A stretch of 64,000 bases of DNA from Candidatus Zixiibacteriota bacterium (GTDB lineage Bacteria > Zixibacteria > MSB-5A5 > GN15 > FEB-12): the NCBI GenBank assembly GCA_024280215.1, contig JAJRQO010000013.1, positions 46,397 through 110,396 of the forward strand, in the 5' to 3' direction. The stretch's first letter is position 1. The number at the start of each line of letters is the position of its first letter. Shown here in pieces: positions 50,000 through 59,239 of this stretch. The notes under the pieces are model-generated. The model was not told the origin of the DNA, did not search any database, and saw only the letters and a list, made by a program, of their open reading frames with translations. The translations under genes and the position numbers were made by a program.

Positions 50000-50569
50000 A
50001 TGGTACGAACTGACATACAGGCATTTGTTCTCGCGGGCGGTCAAAGCAGCCGTGCTGGATATGACAAGCTTTTGGCTAGTATCAACAAAACAACTCTTGT
50101 TGAAAAAACAATCTCTGCCTGTGCAGAGCAGTTTACCTCTATTTCTATCATTGCCAAAACTTCTAATAAATACAAACACATCCCTATTTCGACTCTCATT
50201 GATTCAGAACTCGCCGATGGACCGATGGCAGGTATCATCACAGCCCTTGAAAACTGCACATCTGAATACTGCTTCATTACTGCTGCCGATTTATACGATT
50301 TAGATAAAAATGTTATCTCTCAAATATTAGATTCTTATAACGGGGAACAGTTTTTAGGTGCCGAAATTAACAATCGCATTCAGCCTCTCTGTGCTATTTA
50401 TCATAAATCAGTACTCCCGCTCATGATAGAAACTGCCAAGTCAGGTAACTACAAAATGCGTGACTTTCTCAAGCAGATTGACTCCAAATTTATCCAATTG
50501 ACAATCACACCGTGGAGAAATCTGAATTACCATGAAGATATCGAATCAATTAGGAGCGAACATGTATAG
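50000..50569 (+). CDS. mobA: Molybdenum cofactor guanylyltransferase MobA
   Basis: 189 residues from ATG 50000, with GAGG eight bases upstream. The open frame extends farther left only through the riboswitch. Nucleotide-binding signature FVLAGGQSSRAGYDKLL at the start; SDLADGPMAGIITAL-type and FITAADLYDLDKNVI segments follow. Transfers GMP from GTP to molybdopterin to give the MGD cofactor required by NapA. The usual Met after the signature Arg is Ala here. Overlaps mobB by eight bases. Confidence 0.9.
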   Translation: MVRTDIQAFVLAGGQSSRAGYDKLLASINKTTLVEKTISACAEQFTSISIIAKTSNKYKHIPISTLIDSELADGPMAGIITALENCTSEYCFITAADLYDLDKNVISQILDSYNGEQFLGAEINNRIQPLCAIYHKSVLPLMIETAKSGNYKMRDFLKQIDSKFIQLTITPWRNLNYHEDIESIRSEHV

Positions 50570-51065
50570 CATCGCCATCGTCGGAGCCAAAAATTCAGGT
50601 AAAACAACTCTTGTCGAAAAATTGCTTCAATCCCTTTCAGAGCAGGGCATGAAATGTATGTCGAAAAAACATACCTCGCATCACCATGCTTTTGATACTA
50701 CTGGGAAAGACTCCGAACGTCACCGTAAAGCTGGGGCAAAACTTACCATTGCCACAAACCCTGGTGAATTTGCAATCTTTTCAGAACAAAACAATGCCCT
50801 ACAAAATAAAATCATTCAAGCGATTTGTTCAGAATTTGATATATGTCTTATTGAAGGAGATAAATTCTCCGATGTTGATAAAATTCTGCTCACAAGAAAC
50901 ATTACAGAAATTGATTCAGAAAAAATTGAACATATTATAGCATCTTATGGTGATGATAAAACAAAACTGACAGACAATCATTTTGAAACGGATTCAATTG
51001 ACAAACTTGTCACATTTATTATCACTCAATCTAAAATGCATATAACTGCGGGAGAACCACAATGA
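50562..51065 (+). CDS. mobB: Molybdopterin-guanine dinucleotide adaptor protein MobB
   Basis: 167 residues from ATG 50562, with AGGAG six bases upstream and inside the mobA end; an earlier in-frame ATG at 50532 is deep in mobA. P-loop GAKNSGKTTLVEKL, then KKHTSHHHAFDTTGKDSERH typical of MobB, and CLIEGDKFSDVDKI near the middle. A GTP-binding helper of MobA. Overlaps moaA by four bases. Confidence 0.9.
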   Translation: MYSIAIVGAKNSGKTTLVEKLLQSLSEQGMKCMSKKHTSHHHAFDTTGKDSERHRKAGAKLTIATNPGEFAIFSEQNNALQNKIIQAICSEFDICLIEGDKFSDVDKILLTRNITEIDSEKIEHIIASYGDDKTKLTDNHFETDSIDKLVTFIITQSKMHITAGEPQ

Positions 51066-52003
51066 TTAACCGCATTAAATATCTTCGTATTTCCCTTTTA
51101 AACAGTTGTAACCTCAACTGTTTTTATTGTCGTCCTCCCCAACAAGAGAACGATACCTATGTAACTAAAAATTATGACAATTTTCAAAACTCTATAAAGC
51201 TTCTGCATACCTTGGGTGTTGAAAAAATTCGGTTCACGGGTGGTGAACCAACTCTTTACAAACAACTACCTGAACTGATTCAATTTGTCAAAAAGACCAA
51301 TCCAGATATCCATACCGCTATGACATCAAATGCGATTCTGCTGAAGAAAAAAGCAAAAACGTTTGCCGATGCGGGGCTTGACTCGGTCAACATTTCAATC
51401 GACACCTTAGATGAAAATCGGTTCTGCTCGGTGACAGGACGAAATAAATACAAAGACATGATTGACGGAATCAAAGAATCTATCAAATATATTCCAAAAG
51501 TAAAATTGAACACTGTTCTTATCCGTGGCACCAACGACGATGAAGCACACGATTTGATTCAGTTTGCCAACAAACTAAAAGTTGATATTCGTTTTATCGA
51601 GTTTATGCCGACAAAATTAAACTCAGAGAACTCCGACCAATATATTTCAGGTGATGAAATCAAAGCATCTCTCCCCTACGATTTCAAACCGATAAAAAAC
51701 GACCCATCTACTGCCGCACGCTATGAGACCTCTTCTGACTTGGATATAAATGTCGGCTTCATCAATCCTGTTTCCCATTCATTCTGTGCCATGTGTAACC
51801 GTATTCGCTTAACATCGGATGGTCGCCTCTATGGTTGTCTTTTCTCAGGAGAATCATTTAACCTCTTTGATGCATTAGCAAAAGGCTACGACGTTGCTAC
51901 AAATGAAGTTCATCAGTTAGTAGCCAACAAACAGTACAAAGGCTGTTCACGCAAGACCGGCGATTCTGCCTTTTTCCCTTCATTTGTAAACATGGGAGGT
52001 TAA
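51062..52003 (+). CDS. moaA: GTP 3',8-cyclase MoaA
   Basis: 313 residues. Radical SAM cluster cysteines 16, 20 and 23 (CNLNCFYC), SAM-binding FTGGEPTLY, and the second C-terminal [4Fe-4S] cluster in SFCAMCNRIRLTSDG with YGCLF. The C-terminus ends FVNMGG, the double glycine needed for activity. Carries out the first step of molybdopterin synthesis, GTP to 3',8-cyclo-H2GTP. Coupled to mobB by a four-base overlap and to moaC by a three-base gap. Confidence 0.95.
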   Translation: MINRIKYLRISLLNSCNLNCFYCRPPQQENDTYVTKNYDNFQNSIKLLHTLGVEKIRFTGGEPTLYKQLPELIQFVKKTNPDIHTAMTSNAILLKKKAKTFADAGLDSVNISIDTLDENRFCSVTGRNKYKDMIDGIKESIKYIPKVKLNTVLIRGTNDDEAHDLIQFANKLKVDIRFIEFMPTKLNSENSDQYISGDEIKASLPYDFKPIKNDPSTAARYETSSDLDINVGFINPVSHSFCAMCNRIRLTSDGRLYGCLFSGESFNLFDALAKGYDVATNEVHQLVANKQYKGCSRKTGDSAFFPSFVNMGG

Positions 52004-52006
52004 GAA

Positions 52007-52489
52007 ATGTCAAAGCTCACACACACAGATTCCGATGGCAAAGCAACTATGGTTGACATCTCGCACAAACAAGAAACCGTTCGACAGGCAACGGTATCGG
52101 TCAAGGTTCTTTTAAACGAGAAAACCTTTGAACTCATACAATCAAACAACTTGAAAAAAGGTGATGTCTTAACTGTTGCCAAAATAGCAGGAATCCAAGC
52201 CGCAAAAAAAACATCCGAACTTATCCCTCTCTGCCACCAAGTTGCTTTAGACACCGTCGACATACAATTTGAATTAGATAAAACAAACTCGACGATACTC
52301 ATCGTAGCAACATCAAAAACCTCAGCACCAACAGGTGTTGAGATGGAAGCCTTTTGTGCTGCATCGATTGCTGCTGTCACAATTTATGACATGGTCAAGG
52401 CTGTGCAAAAAGATGTTGTCATTTCAGAACTAAAACTCTTACATAAAACAGGAGGTAAATCAGGTGAATACAAACGGACAGATTTATAA
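52007..52489 (+). CDS. moaC: Cyclic pyranopterin monophosphate synthase MoaC
   Basis: 160 residues. Family landmarks: MVDISHKQETVRQATV near the start, KKTSELIPLCHQVALD (catalytic His), TGVEMEAFCAASIAAVTIYD and MVKAVQKDV near the end. Makes cPMP from the MoaA product. Ends inside the start of the MOSC gene (26-base overlap). Confidence 0.95.
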   Translation: MSKLTHTDSDGKATMVDISHKQETVRQATVSVKVLLNEKTFELIQSNNLKKGDVLTVAKIAGIQAAKKTSELIPLCHQVALDTVDIQFELDKTNSTILIVATSKTSAPTGVEMEAFCAASIAAVTIYDMVKAVQKDVVISELKLLHKTGGKSGEYKRTDL

Positions 52490-52904
52490 AATTTCTATCG
52501 CTCCTGAAAAAGGAATGCAGAAAAAAAATATCGACAATGCCGAACTTCAAGAAAATTTTGGAATAGTCGGTGATGGTCATGCTGGCTCAGGTCGTCAGGT
52601 ATCGCTTTTACCATTTGAATCTTTTGAAAAAGTGAAAAACGATATTGTCGAAATTAACCCAGGTGATTTTGCTGAAAATATTACAACCACTGGTATAGAT
52701 TTTTCTAACGTTACCATAGGTAAAAAGATGAAAATCGGTGATGATATCGAACTTGAAGTTACTCAAATTGGCAAAGAGTGTCACCATGGGTGCTACATCC
52801 GTGAAGCTGTTGGCGATTGCATTATGCCAAGAGAAGGTATCTTTGCTAAAGTTCTACATGGTGGTAAAATGTCTGTTGGTGATAAAATTCAGTGGAGTAA
52901 CTAA
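52464..52904 (+). CDS. MOSC-domain protein
   Basis: 146 residues starting at GTG 52464, preceded by GGAGG. MOSC fold: GIVGDGHAG, RQVSLLPFESFEK, NPGDFAENITTTGIDF and the characteristic cysteine in IGKECHHGCYI. MOSC domains carry sulfurated molybdenum cofactor or act in its late handling; fusion or linkage to MogA/MoaC is common. A separate stand-alone protein here. Its stop overlaps the ATG of the next gene by one base. Confidence 0.88.
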   Translation: MNTNGQIYKISIAPEKGMQKKNIDNAELQENFGIVGDGHAGSGRQVSLLPFESFEKVKNDIVEINPGDFAENITTTGIDFSNVTIGKKMKIGDDIELEVTQIGKECHHGCYIREAVGDCIMPREGIFAKVLHGGKMSVGDKIQWSN

Positions 52905-53401
52905 TGCCTTATTCGGTTGGAATTATTATCATTTCAGATAGAGCCTCAAGAGGTGAACGGGAAGATGGTTGTCTGCCTGTTTTCAAAGAAACTCTCGACG
53001 ACCGTTTTGAAATAGTTGAATCAAAAATTGTGTCTGATGACCCAGTAAATATTGAATCAGCCATCAAAGAATTTATCGCTAAAGAGTATAGCTTGATATT
53101 CACATCAGGAGGTACAGGATGCGCCCCTCGTGACAACACTCCCGAAGTGACACAAAACATTATCGAACGGTTCACCCCAGGTGTTGATGAAGCAATCCGC
53201 ACATTTTCCGTGACAAAATCTGCTTACGCAATTTATTCAAGAGCTGTGTCGGGAATTTCTAAAAACTCTTTTATCGTCAATCTCCCTGGTTCACCAAAAG
53301 CAGTCAAAGAGATTGTCGAGTTTTTACTACCGACAATTGAACATCCTTTGCGGTTAGTTGCTAACCTTGTCAAAGATTGTCAGAAAGAACTTAACCAATG
53401 A
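52904..53401 (+). CDS. mogA: Molybdopterin adenylyltransferase MogA/MoaB
   Basis: 165 residues, single MoCF-binding domain: ISDRASRGEREDGC at the start, LIFTSGGTGCAPRDNTPEVT (MPT and nucleotide binding) and FIVNLPGSPKAVKE at the end. Activates molybdopterin as its adenylate before metal insertion by MoeA. Overlaps moeA by four bases. Confidence 0.9.
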   Translation: MPYSVGIIIISDRASRGEREDGCLPVFKETLDDRFEIVESKIVSDDPVNIESAIKEFIAKEYSLIFTSGGTGCAPRDNTPEVTQNIIERFTPGVDEAIRTFSVTKSAYAIYSRAVSGISKNSFIVNLPGSPKAVKEIVEFLLPTIEHPLRLVANLVKDCQKELNQ

Positions 53402-54591
53402 AAAGCTACGCCGAAGCAGTCGAAATAATTTCTCAAGCAATTAAACAATCTGAAGTTATAAAAATTAAAATAGAAAACTCTGCAAATTATATTTTAGCTG
53501 AAGATGTTGTATCACCTGTCGATGTTGCCCCGTATAGAAACTCAGCCATGGATGGTTTCGCTGTAGCATACCCAGATACCAAACAAGTCCCATTCTCACT
53601 CCCAATTCAGGCGATTACCTACGCTGGTGACTCTGACCAATACAACTACAAGCCAAACACAGCGATAAAGATTATGACTGGTGCTCCTGTTCCAGAAGGA
53701 TACGACACCGTTATACAAGTTGAACATACAACGTTCACCGATAGCGAAGTAACATTTGAAAAAGAAATTAAAGAGAACCAAAATGTTCGCCAGCCAGGTG
53801 AAGATATAAAAGATGGTGACTTGTTACTACAAACAGGACAAAAAATCAACCCGCTCTACATCGGTATCCTCGCATCAATTGGAATGTCAGAAGTAGCTGT
53901 CTATAAGAAACCACGCATCCTTGTACTCAGCACTGGCAACGAATTAATCGAACCGGGCAACTCGCTAAAGTTCGGACAACTCTACAACAGCAACAGCTAT
54001 ACTGTCCGTTCGATGCTTGCTCCCTTCTGTGAGTCTATCACGGTCGATTCTATTGTGTTGGATGAACGAGAATCTGTTGTTGAAGCCCTCTCACAAGATT
54101 ACGATATAATAATTACCAGCGGTGGTGTCTCAGCAGGCGATAAAGATTTTATCCCTGAAATCGCCGAGCAATGCGGATGGGTCAAAAAACTTCATAAGGC
54201 AGCAATCAAACCCGGTAAACCAATATTTTTTGCCCAGCGTAACAATCAGTACCTCTTCGGTCTCCCTGGCAACCCACTTTCAACTGCGGTTACCTGCGCT
54301 TGTTTTGTCATACCTGCGATAAAAAAAATAATCGGTGTAACAAACTACACACTCCCTGTGACATCAGCCTCACTGAGTAAAGACTCAATTATGAAATCAG
54401 GTCGGACGCTTATTTGGCCAGGGAAAATATTTCAGGAAGATGGGTCTCTTGTAGCTTCATTTGCCAATAAAAAATCATCGGCAGCTCTTTCGGCTCTTTT
54501 GCAAACTGACGGACTTATTTTTCAATACACTTCAGATGATGCCCCGACAAAAATCGAAGTTACCTATTGGGAAGAAATATTAAGTAACTAA
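53398..54591 (+). CDS. moeA: Molybdopterin molybdenumtransferase MoeA
   Basis: 397 residues, normal for MoeA. Domain I/II with SAMDGFAVAYPD, IMTGAPVPEGYDTVIQVE and PGEDIKDGD; domain III (MogA-like) with LSTGNELIEPG, NSNSYTV, ITSGGVSAGDKDF and LFGLPGNPLSTAVTC; domain IV C-terminal barrel. Inserts molybdate into adenylated molybdopterin. Last dedicated Moco enzyme of the operon, followed 15 bp later by the transporter. Confidence 0.94.
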   Translation: MKSYAEAVEIISQAIKQSEVIKIKIENSANYILAEDVVSPVDVAPYRNSAMDGFAVAYPDTKQVPFSLPIQAITYAGDSDQYNYKPNTAIKIMTGAPVPEGYDTVIQVEHTTFTDSEVTFEKEIKENQNVRQPGEDIKDGDLLLQTGQKINPLYIGILASIGMSEVAVYKKPRILVLSTGNELIEPGNSLKFGQLYNSNSYTVRSMLAPFCESITVDSIVLDERESVVEALSQDYDIIITSGGVSAGDKDFIPEIAEQCGWVKKLHKAAIKPGKPIFFAQRNNQYLFGLPGNPLSTAVTCACFVIPAIKKIIGVTNYTLPVTSASLSKDSIMKSGRTLIWPGKIFQEDGSLVASFANKKSSAALSALLQTDGLIFQYTSDDAPTKIEVTYWEEILSN

Positions 54592-54606
54592 TTTCAAAAA
54601 ATCAAA

Positions 54607-55758
54607 ATGCTGAACGACATTAAAGCCAACCTACAAACAATGCGATTTTCCCTCTTAGAGTTCTCGGGTTCTCTTGGCGACTTAGGGACATTCATTCCAT
54701 TGGTCGCAGCTATCTCAATTGTTACAGGAATGGACATCGGTCTGATTTTAATCTTCGCAGGAATTTTTAATATCCTAACAGGCTTACTTTTTGGACAACC
54801 AATCCCCGTACAACCGATGAAAGCAATCGCCGCTGTTGCTATTGCCGAACAACTGCTCCCCGCAGAAATCGCCGCCGCTGGACTATTGGCAGGTGCAATT
54901 GTCTTTCTCTTAGGAGTGAGCGGACTGATTTCAAAAGTTGAACATATTATCCCAAAATCAATTATCCGAGGGATTCAACTTGGGGTAGGTTTAAAACTCG
55001 CCCTCAAAGGCATCTCTTTTATTTCTGAGATGCCACTTGTAGGTCTGAACTCTATTACAATCGCCCTCTCTATTGGGTTGGTCATTTTACTTTTAAAAAA
55101 TAAAAAACGATTTCCCGCAGCACTTGCTCTCTTTTCATCGGGCTTTCTTATCTTATTTTTCCTCGAGCCAAACGTCTTCTCACAATTTCATTTTTCACTC
55201 CCATCATTTCAGATTATTATTCCAACAGCCGACAACTGGCTAACTGGATTCACTAAAGGAACCCTTCCGCAAATCCCGCTTACATTATTAAACTCTGTTT
55301 TTGCCGTTTGCATCCTCTCGGGTGATTTATTCCCAAGCAAACAAATCTCAACTGAACGGATGGCGACATCGGTAGGACTGATGAATCTAATCGGATGCGG
55401 ATTTGGTGGACTACCTATGTGTCATGGCTCGGGCGGACTTGCAGGACAATATCATTTTGGTGCCAGAACAGGCGGCTCGGTGGTTATGTTAGGCGTCATA
55501 AAATTATTAGTAGGACTTTTCTTAGGCGTTTTTGCCATGCAACTGATTCAGCTCTACCCTCTTTCGATACTCGGGATTATGCTCATTTTTGCGGGCTATG
55601 AACTTGCCAAACCAATCCGAGACCAAAAACAGATTTCAAATTTGATAGTTGCTTGTTCTACAGCCTTAGGAATAATCTATTTTAACACTCTTTATGGCTT
55701 TTTAATAGGTCTTTCTATTTTTCTTTTCATAAAACTATTTTCAAAGAAAAAAAATTGA
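54607..55758 (+). CDS. Putative molybdate/sulfate transporter, MOT1 (MFS_MOT1) family
   Basis: 383 residues, ten or more hydrophobic segments. The start RFSLLEFSGSLGDLGTFIPL and the motifs FGQPIPVQPMKAIAAVA and GCGFGGLPMCHGSGGLAGQY with FGARTGG are the diagnostic blocks of MOT1 molybdate transporters (relatives of sulfate permeases). Placement at the end of the Moco operon supports molybdate as substrate. No ModABC system is visible in the window. Confidence 0.88.
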   Translation: MLNDIKANLQTMRFSLLEFSGSLGDLGTFIPLVAAISIVTGMDIGLILIFAGIFNILTGLLFGQPIPVQPMKAIAAVAIAEQLLPAEIAAAGLLAGAIVFLLGVSGLISKVEHIIPKSIIRGIQLGVGLKLALKGISFISEMPLVGLNSITIALSIGLVILLLKNKKRFPAALALFSSGFLILFFLEPNVFSQFHFSLPSFQIIIPTADNWLTGFTKGTLPQIPLTLLNSVFAVCILSGDLFPSKQISTERMATSVGLMNLIGCGFGGLPMCHGSGGLAGQYHFGARTGGSVVMLGVIKLLVGLFLGVFAMQLIQLYPLSILGIMLIFAGYELAKPIRDQKQISNLIVACSTALGIIYFNTLYGFLIGLSIFLFIKLFSKKKN

Positions 55759-55783
55759 ATTATCGACTAAATTACTATATATT
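55755..55783 (+). promoter_or_regulatory. Promoter of the YgiQ-type gene, predicted leaderless
   Basis: TTGAAT, 17 bases, TATATT, then six bases to the ATG at 55790. The -35 overlaps the end of the transporter gene. Confidence 0.5.
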
Positions 55784-55789
55784 ACAAAT

Positions 55790-57517
55790 ATGAAATTTCT
55801 ACCAATAACAAAAGATGAAGTCAAAAAACTCAACTGGGATAGTCTCGACATAATTTTAGTCTCTGGCGATTGCTATGTTGATTCATCGTACAACGGTACT
55901 GCCCTAATCGGACGCTACTTACTTAAAAATGGGTTCCGCGTTGGTATTATTCCACAGCCTGATATTCATTCTAAAATAGACATTACCGCACTCGGCGAAC
56001 CGAACCTTTTTTGGGGGGTCAGTGGTGGAACAGTCGACTCGATGGTGGCAAATTACACTGCTTCAAAAAAGTGGAGAAAATCCGACGATTTCACTCCTGG
56101 CGGTATTAACAACAAACGTCCCGATAGAGCGGTTATTGTCTATAGTAATTTGATTCGAAAGCATTTTAAAAATACAAAACCAATTGTCTTAGGTGGTATT
56201 GAGGCTAGTTTGCGTCGTGTCGCTCATTATGATTTCTGGACTAACAAACTACGTAAGTCTATTCTCTTTGATGCCAAGGCTGACATGCTTGTATATGGCA
56301 TGGGTGAAAAAACAATTGTTCAGGTTGCTCACGCAATTAAACAAAATAAAAATTGGCAGGATATAAATGGGCTTTGCTATATCTCAAATGAGATTCCAGA
56401 AAATTATAAAGAACTCCCGTCATTTGAAAATGTTCAAAAATCTAAAGCACAATTCACCAAGATGTTTCATCTCTTTTACAAAAACAATGACCCAATTACT
56501 GCTCATGGAATCGTACAAAAAACTGACACAAGATACTTAGTGCAAAATAAACCATCCAATCATTTATCACAAAAAGAACTCGATAATATTTTTGATATGG
56601 ATTTTGCTCTGGACGCCCATCCTCTACATAGCAAAGATGGGAAAGTAAAAGCACTTGATACTATCAAATTTTCTCTCACAACGCATCGGGGTTGTTATGG
56701 TGAGTGTAATTTTTGTGCTATCGCTGTCCACCAAGGACAAACGATAAACTCTCGTTCGGAAAAATCTATTATAAAAGAAGCTAAAAAATTTACGAAGAAT
56801 AAAGCATTCAAAGGTATCATTCATGATGCTGGAGGACCGACTGCCAATATGTATGGCTTTGAATGCGAGAAGAAAATCAAACTTGGATGTTGTGAAACAA
56901 AAAGATGTATCTCAACGACTGTCTGTCGTACATTAAAGCCGAACCATGAGCCACAAATTAATCTATTAAACAATCTTAAAAACATCGATGGCGTCAAAAA
57001 AGTATTTATCGCCTCAGGTATTCGTTATGACATGATTGTCGAAGATAAAAAGTTTGGTCAAAAATATGTCAACAGTTTAGTTCAACACCACACATCGGGA
57101 CAACTCAAAATTGCACCAGAACATACTGATGACAAAGTATTAGAACTTATGGGCAAACCAGACCAAGCGACCCTTGTAGAGTTCCACTCAATGTTTCAAA
57201 AAGCGACCCAACATTATGATAAAAAACAATTCTTGACCTACTACCTTATAGCTGCTCACCCAGGATGTACCGAACATGAAATGAAAAATTTAAAAGAGTT
57301 TACATCAAATAATCTAAGAATCAACCCTGAACAGGTACAAATTTTCACTCCCCTTCCATCTACATATTCAGCTCTCATGTACTACACCGAGAAAGATCCC
57401 TTTACAGGCTTGGATATTTATGTCGAAAAAGATTTAAATAAAAAAGTTAAACAAAAAGATATTCTTACTCAAAAAACTCAATTCAAAAAGAAGCAACGTC
57501 ATAAAAGAGTTTCATAA
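55790..57517 (+). CDS. YgiQ family radical SAM protein
   Basis: 575 residues, shorter than the E. coli YgiQ (over 700) mainly in the C-terminal extension. N-terminal domain of the family (about 1-250) with SGDCYVDSSYNGTALIGRYL, LFWGVSGGTVDSMVANYT and GGIEASLRRVAHYDFW; radical SAM core with CYGECNFCAI near 302-310; then HDAGGPTANMYG, a Cys-rich CETKRCISTTVC segment and IAPEHTDDKVLELMGKP. The function of the family is not established. It has its own promoter and is not obviously linked to Moco synthesis. Confidence 0.9.
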   Translation: MKFLPITKDEVKKLNWDSLDIILVSGDCYVDSSYNGTALIGRYLLKNGFRVGIIPQPDIHSKIDITALGEPNLFWGVSGGTVDSMVANYTASKKWRKSDDFTPGGINNKRPDRAVIVYSNLIRKHFKNTKPIVLGGIEASLRRVAHYDFWTNKLRKSILFDAKADMLVYGMGEKTIVQVAHAIKQNKNWQDINGLCYISNEIPENYKELPSFENVQKSKAQFTKMFHLFYKNNDPITAHGIVQKTDTRYLVQNKPSNHLSQKELDNIFDMDFALDAHPLHSKDGKVKALDTIKFSLTTHRGCYGECNFCAIAVHQGQTINSRSEKSIIKEAKKFTKNKAFKGIIHDAGGPTANMYGFECEKKIKLGCCETKRCISTTVCRTLKPNHEPQINLLNNLKNIDGVKKVFIASGIRYDMIVEDKKFGQKYVNSLVQHHTSGQLKIAPEHTDDKVLELMGKPDQATLVEFHSMFQKATQHYDKKQFLTYYLIAAHPGCTEHEMKNLKEFTSNNLRINPEQVQIFTPLPSTYSALMYYTEKDPFTGLDIYVEKDLNKKVKQKDILTQKTQFKKKQRHKRVS

Positions 57518-57588
57518 CACGAAAAATCAAGTAGTTTGAATTCCCTTCAATAGCATTTAGGATCATACAAGAAGCAATACTTAAAATT

Positions 57589-57629
57589 GAAAACAACCGC
57601 CTTAGAGAACTCTTGGGTCGGTTGTTTTC
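57589..57629. terminator. Inverted repeat between convergent genes
   Basis: GAAAACAACCG and CGGTTGTTTTC are perfect 11-base arms around a 19-base loop, between the YgiQ-type gene (plus) and the lipoprotein gene (minus). Weak T runs in both directions; likely a shared terminator. Confidence 0.65.
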
Positions 57630-57670
57630 GGTATACTATTAAAACTAAAATTCTGCTGTTAGGTTATACT

Positions 57671-58942
57671 CTAAAATGAAGGAGCAGCTCCTGCAACAGG
57701 AGTTACTGAGACAATAAAGAATGACTGCCAAACTAAATTTGGTTCACCATTTTGTGCGAATCCAGTAAACAGGGCATCACCAATAAGTATTGAACCACCT
57801 TGAGCAAGTGAACCATCTAAGAGTACCGCAAATGACCATTCATTTCCATCTACAATTGTCAGAGAGTTTGCCAAAACAGACCAAGTTCCACTCCATGGTC
57901 CATCACTTGATCCAATGGCGGACATTGTACCATTCGAAGTAAAAGTAATCTGTTCATTTTCAACACCGCTGTTTATTGTGTATATGCGATTAGATGTACC
58001 ACCTTGAGTAATTGCGGCTCCGCTCAAATCAGTTTCAGTAAGAGGCAACAACTTTAATATAGTAACTGGTCTCGGAGCAGCACCCTGTTCAATAAGTAAA
58101 ATTGATATCGCACGTGAACTCCCCCCAGAGCGTGTAATTGTCACAACCTCTTGATCAGAGAATGTAAGAATCAATGTACCTGCTCCATTTATATCCCAAA
58201 CGAAATCTTCTTCGATTCCTAATCCACCTTGAGAAACAGTTTCACTAAATGACATGAGCGAACCAGTTGACCCTTGATCAGATGGATTCAACAGTCCATT
58301 GAAAGAGATAAACCCAAAACCTGTTTCGAGCGGATCTGCAATAATAAATGTACGTCCCACTAACTCATCTGGATCAAATGTGTTGTCTGTTCCTTCTCTT
58401 AAATTGGCATTAACAGTTGCGGTATCAAGAAGAGATGTTCCGGCGGCGGCAATAGCACCAACTATCGCTGGATCAGATTCAAATCCTGATGAACTTGTAT
58501 TTTCGAAGACACTGCTTGATACAGATTGTCCTGCAAGAGCTGACGAGGCAGCGGTGACATCTATACCATTTGAAGGATCATTATCGGCATCTAAAGACTG
58601 AAGAAAACGAGCGATATTCTCTGGAACAATAAAATCATTTGGTGTGCAAACAGCGGCGCCATCGTCAAGTGTTCCAAGTTGGACTCCACCGACTGAGAAA
58701 GATAATGGCTGACCTGGAGTATATGTAAATCTACCGTTGGCATCTGTAACAGCTGGTGGATTTTCTCCAGATTGATACGTCAAACCTTCTACTTCGGCAT
58801 CAAGAAAAACACCGAGTGAGGTAGTATTTCCTGAGGTGTTGATACCTTCTTCGTCATCACTACAACTGATGAATCCCTGAGTCAACACAATCATCGCAGT
58901 AACAGCTATTAATGATTTCCTTGTTAAGATCCTGTTTAACAT
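57671..58942 (-). CDS. Predicted surface lipoprotein with Asp-rich repeat-like N-terminal domain
   Basis: 423 residues. AAAAGGAG lies nine bases before the ATG. Lipobox FISC-SDDEE (Cys about 27). The first mature domain (about 40-150: GVFLDAEVEGLTYQSGENPP, VTDANGRFTYTPGQPLSFSV, IARFLQSLDADNDPSNGI) is a widespread module of bacterial secreted proteins and adhesins, usually at the start of the exported part. The rest is beta-rich with a lipocalin-like end (ITFTSNGTMSAIGSSDGPWS, GTWSVLANSLTIVDGNEWSF). Function unknown. No cysteine other than the lipobox and one at about 99. Confidence 0.75.
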   Translation of the reverse strand: MLNRILTRKSLIAVTAMIVLTQGFISCSDDEEGINTSGNTTSLGVFLDAEVEGLTYQSGENPPAVTDANGRFTYTPGQPLSFSVGGVQLGTLDDGAAVCTPNDFIVPENIARFLQSLDADNDPSNGIDVTAASSALAGQSVSSSVFENTSSSGFESDPAIVGAIAAAGTSLLDTATVNANLREGTDNTFDPDELVGRTFIIADPLETGFGFISFNGLLNPSDQGSTGSLMSFSETVSQGGLGIEEDFVWDINGAGTLILTFSDQEVVTITRSGGSSRAISILLIEQGAAPRPVTILKLLPLTETDLSGAAITQGGTSNRIYTINSGVENEQITFTSNGTMSAIGSSDGPWSGTWSVLANSLTIVDGNEWSFAVLLDGSLAQGGSILIGDALFTGFAQNGEPNLVWQSFFIVSVTPVAGAAPSF

Positions 58943-59239
58943 TATTCGCTCCTTTTGTAATTTAAATCAATTTGGTAAATAGTTACGTATAATCTATTAT
59001 TACTTGCAAGCATTTTGGAAGAACCCATTTTCTGCCTCTAACAATATTAGACCATACCTACCCATTTTACACTATTTCTATTAAGAGACAACAAAAGAAG
59101 ACTTTTCGTTATTGTCAAGACAATATGTTAAGAGAGACACTATTAAAATAATAGCGGCGCAGGAACTTGAACCCCAGACAAGGTAAAGCCGTTTTGGTAA
59201 ACTATTGTTAATCTTCGCATTATGTTTTATCTCAAAAAC
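58943..59239. other. Intergenic region with a tRNA 3'-end-like fragment
   Basis: No gene seen. On the minus strand near 59151-59186 the stretch GGGGTTCAAGTTCCTGCGCC resembles a tRNA T arm plus acceptor end, but no D arm or anticodon arm precedes it and the T stem pairs poorly. The rest is AT-rich. Confidence 0.35.

Noticed and set aside
59140..59200. Complete tRNA or tmRNA gene
   Set aside because: Only a T-arm-like segment is visible; no D arm, anticodon arm or pairing acceptor strand can be found.
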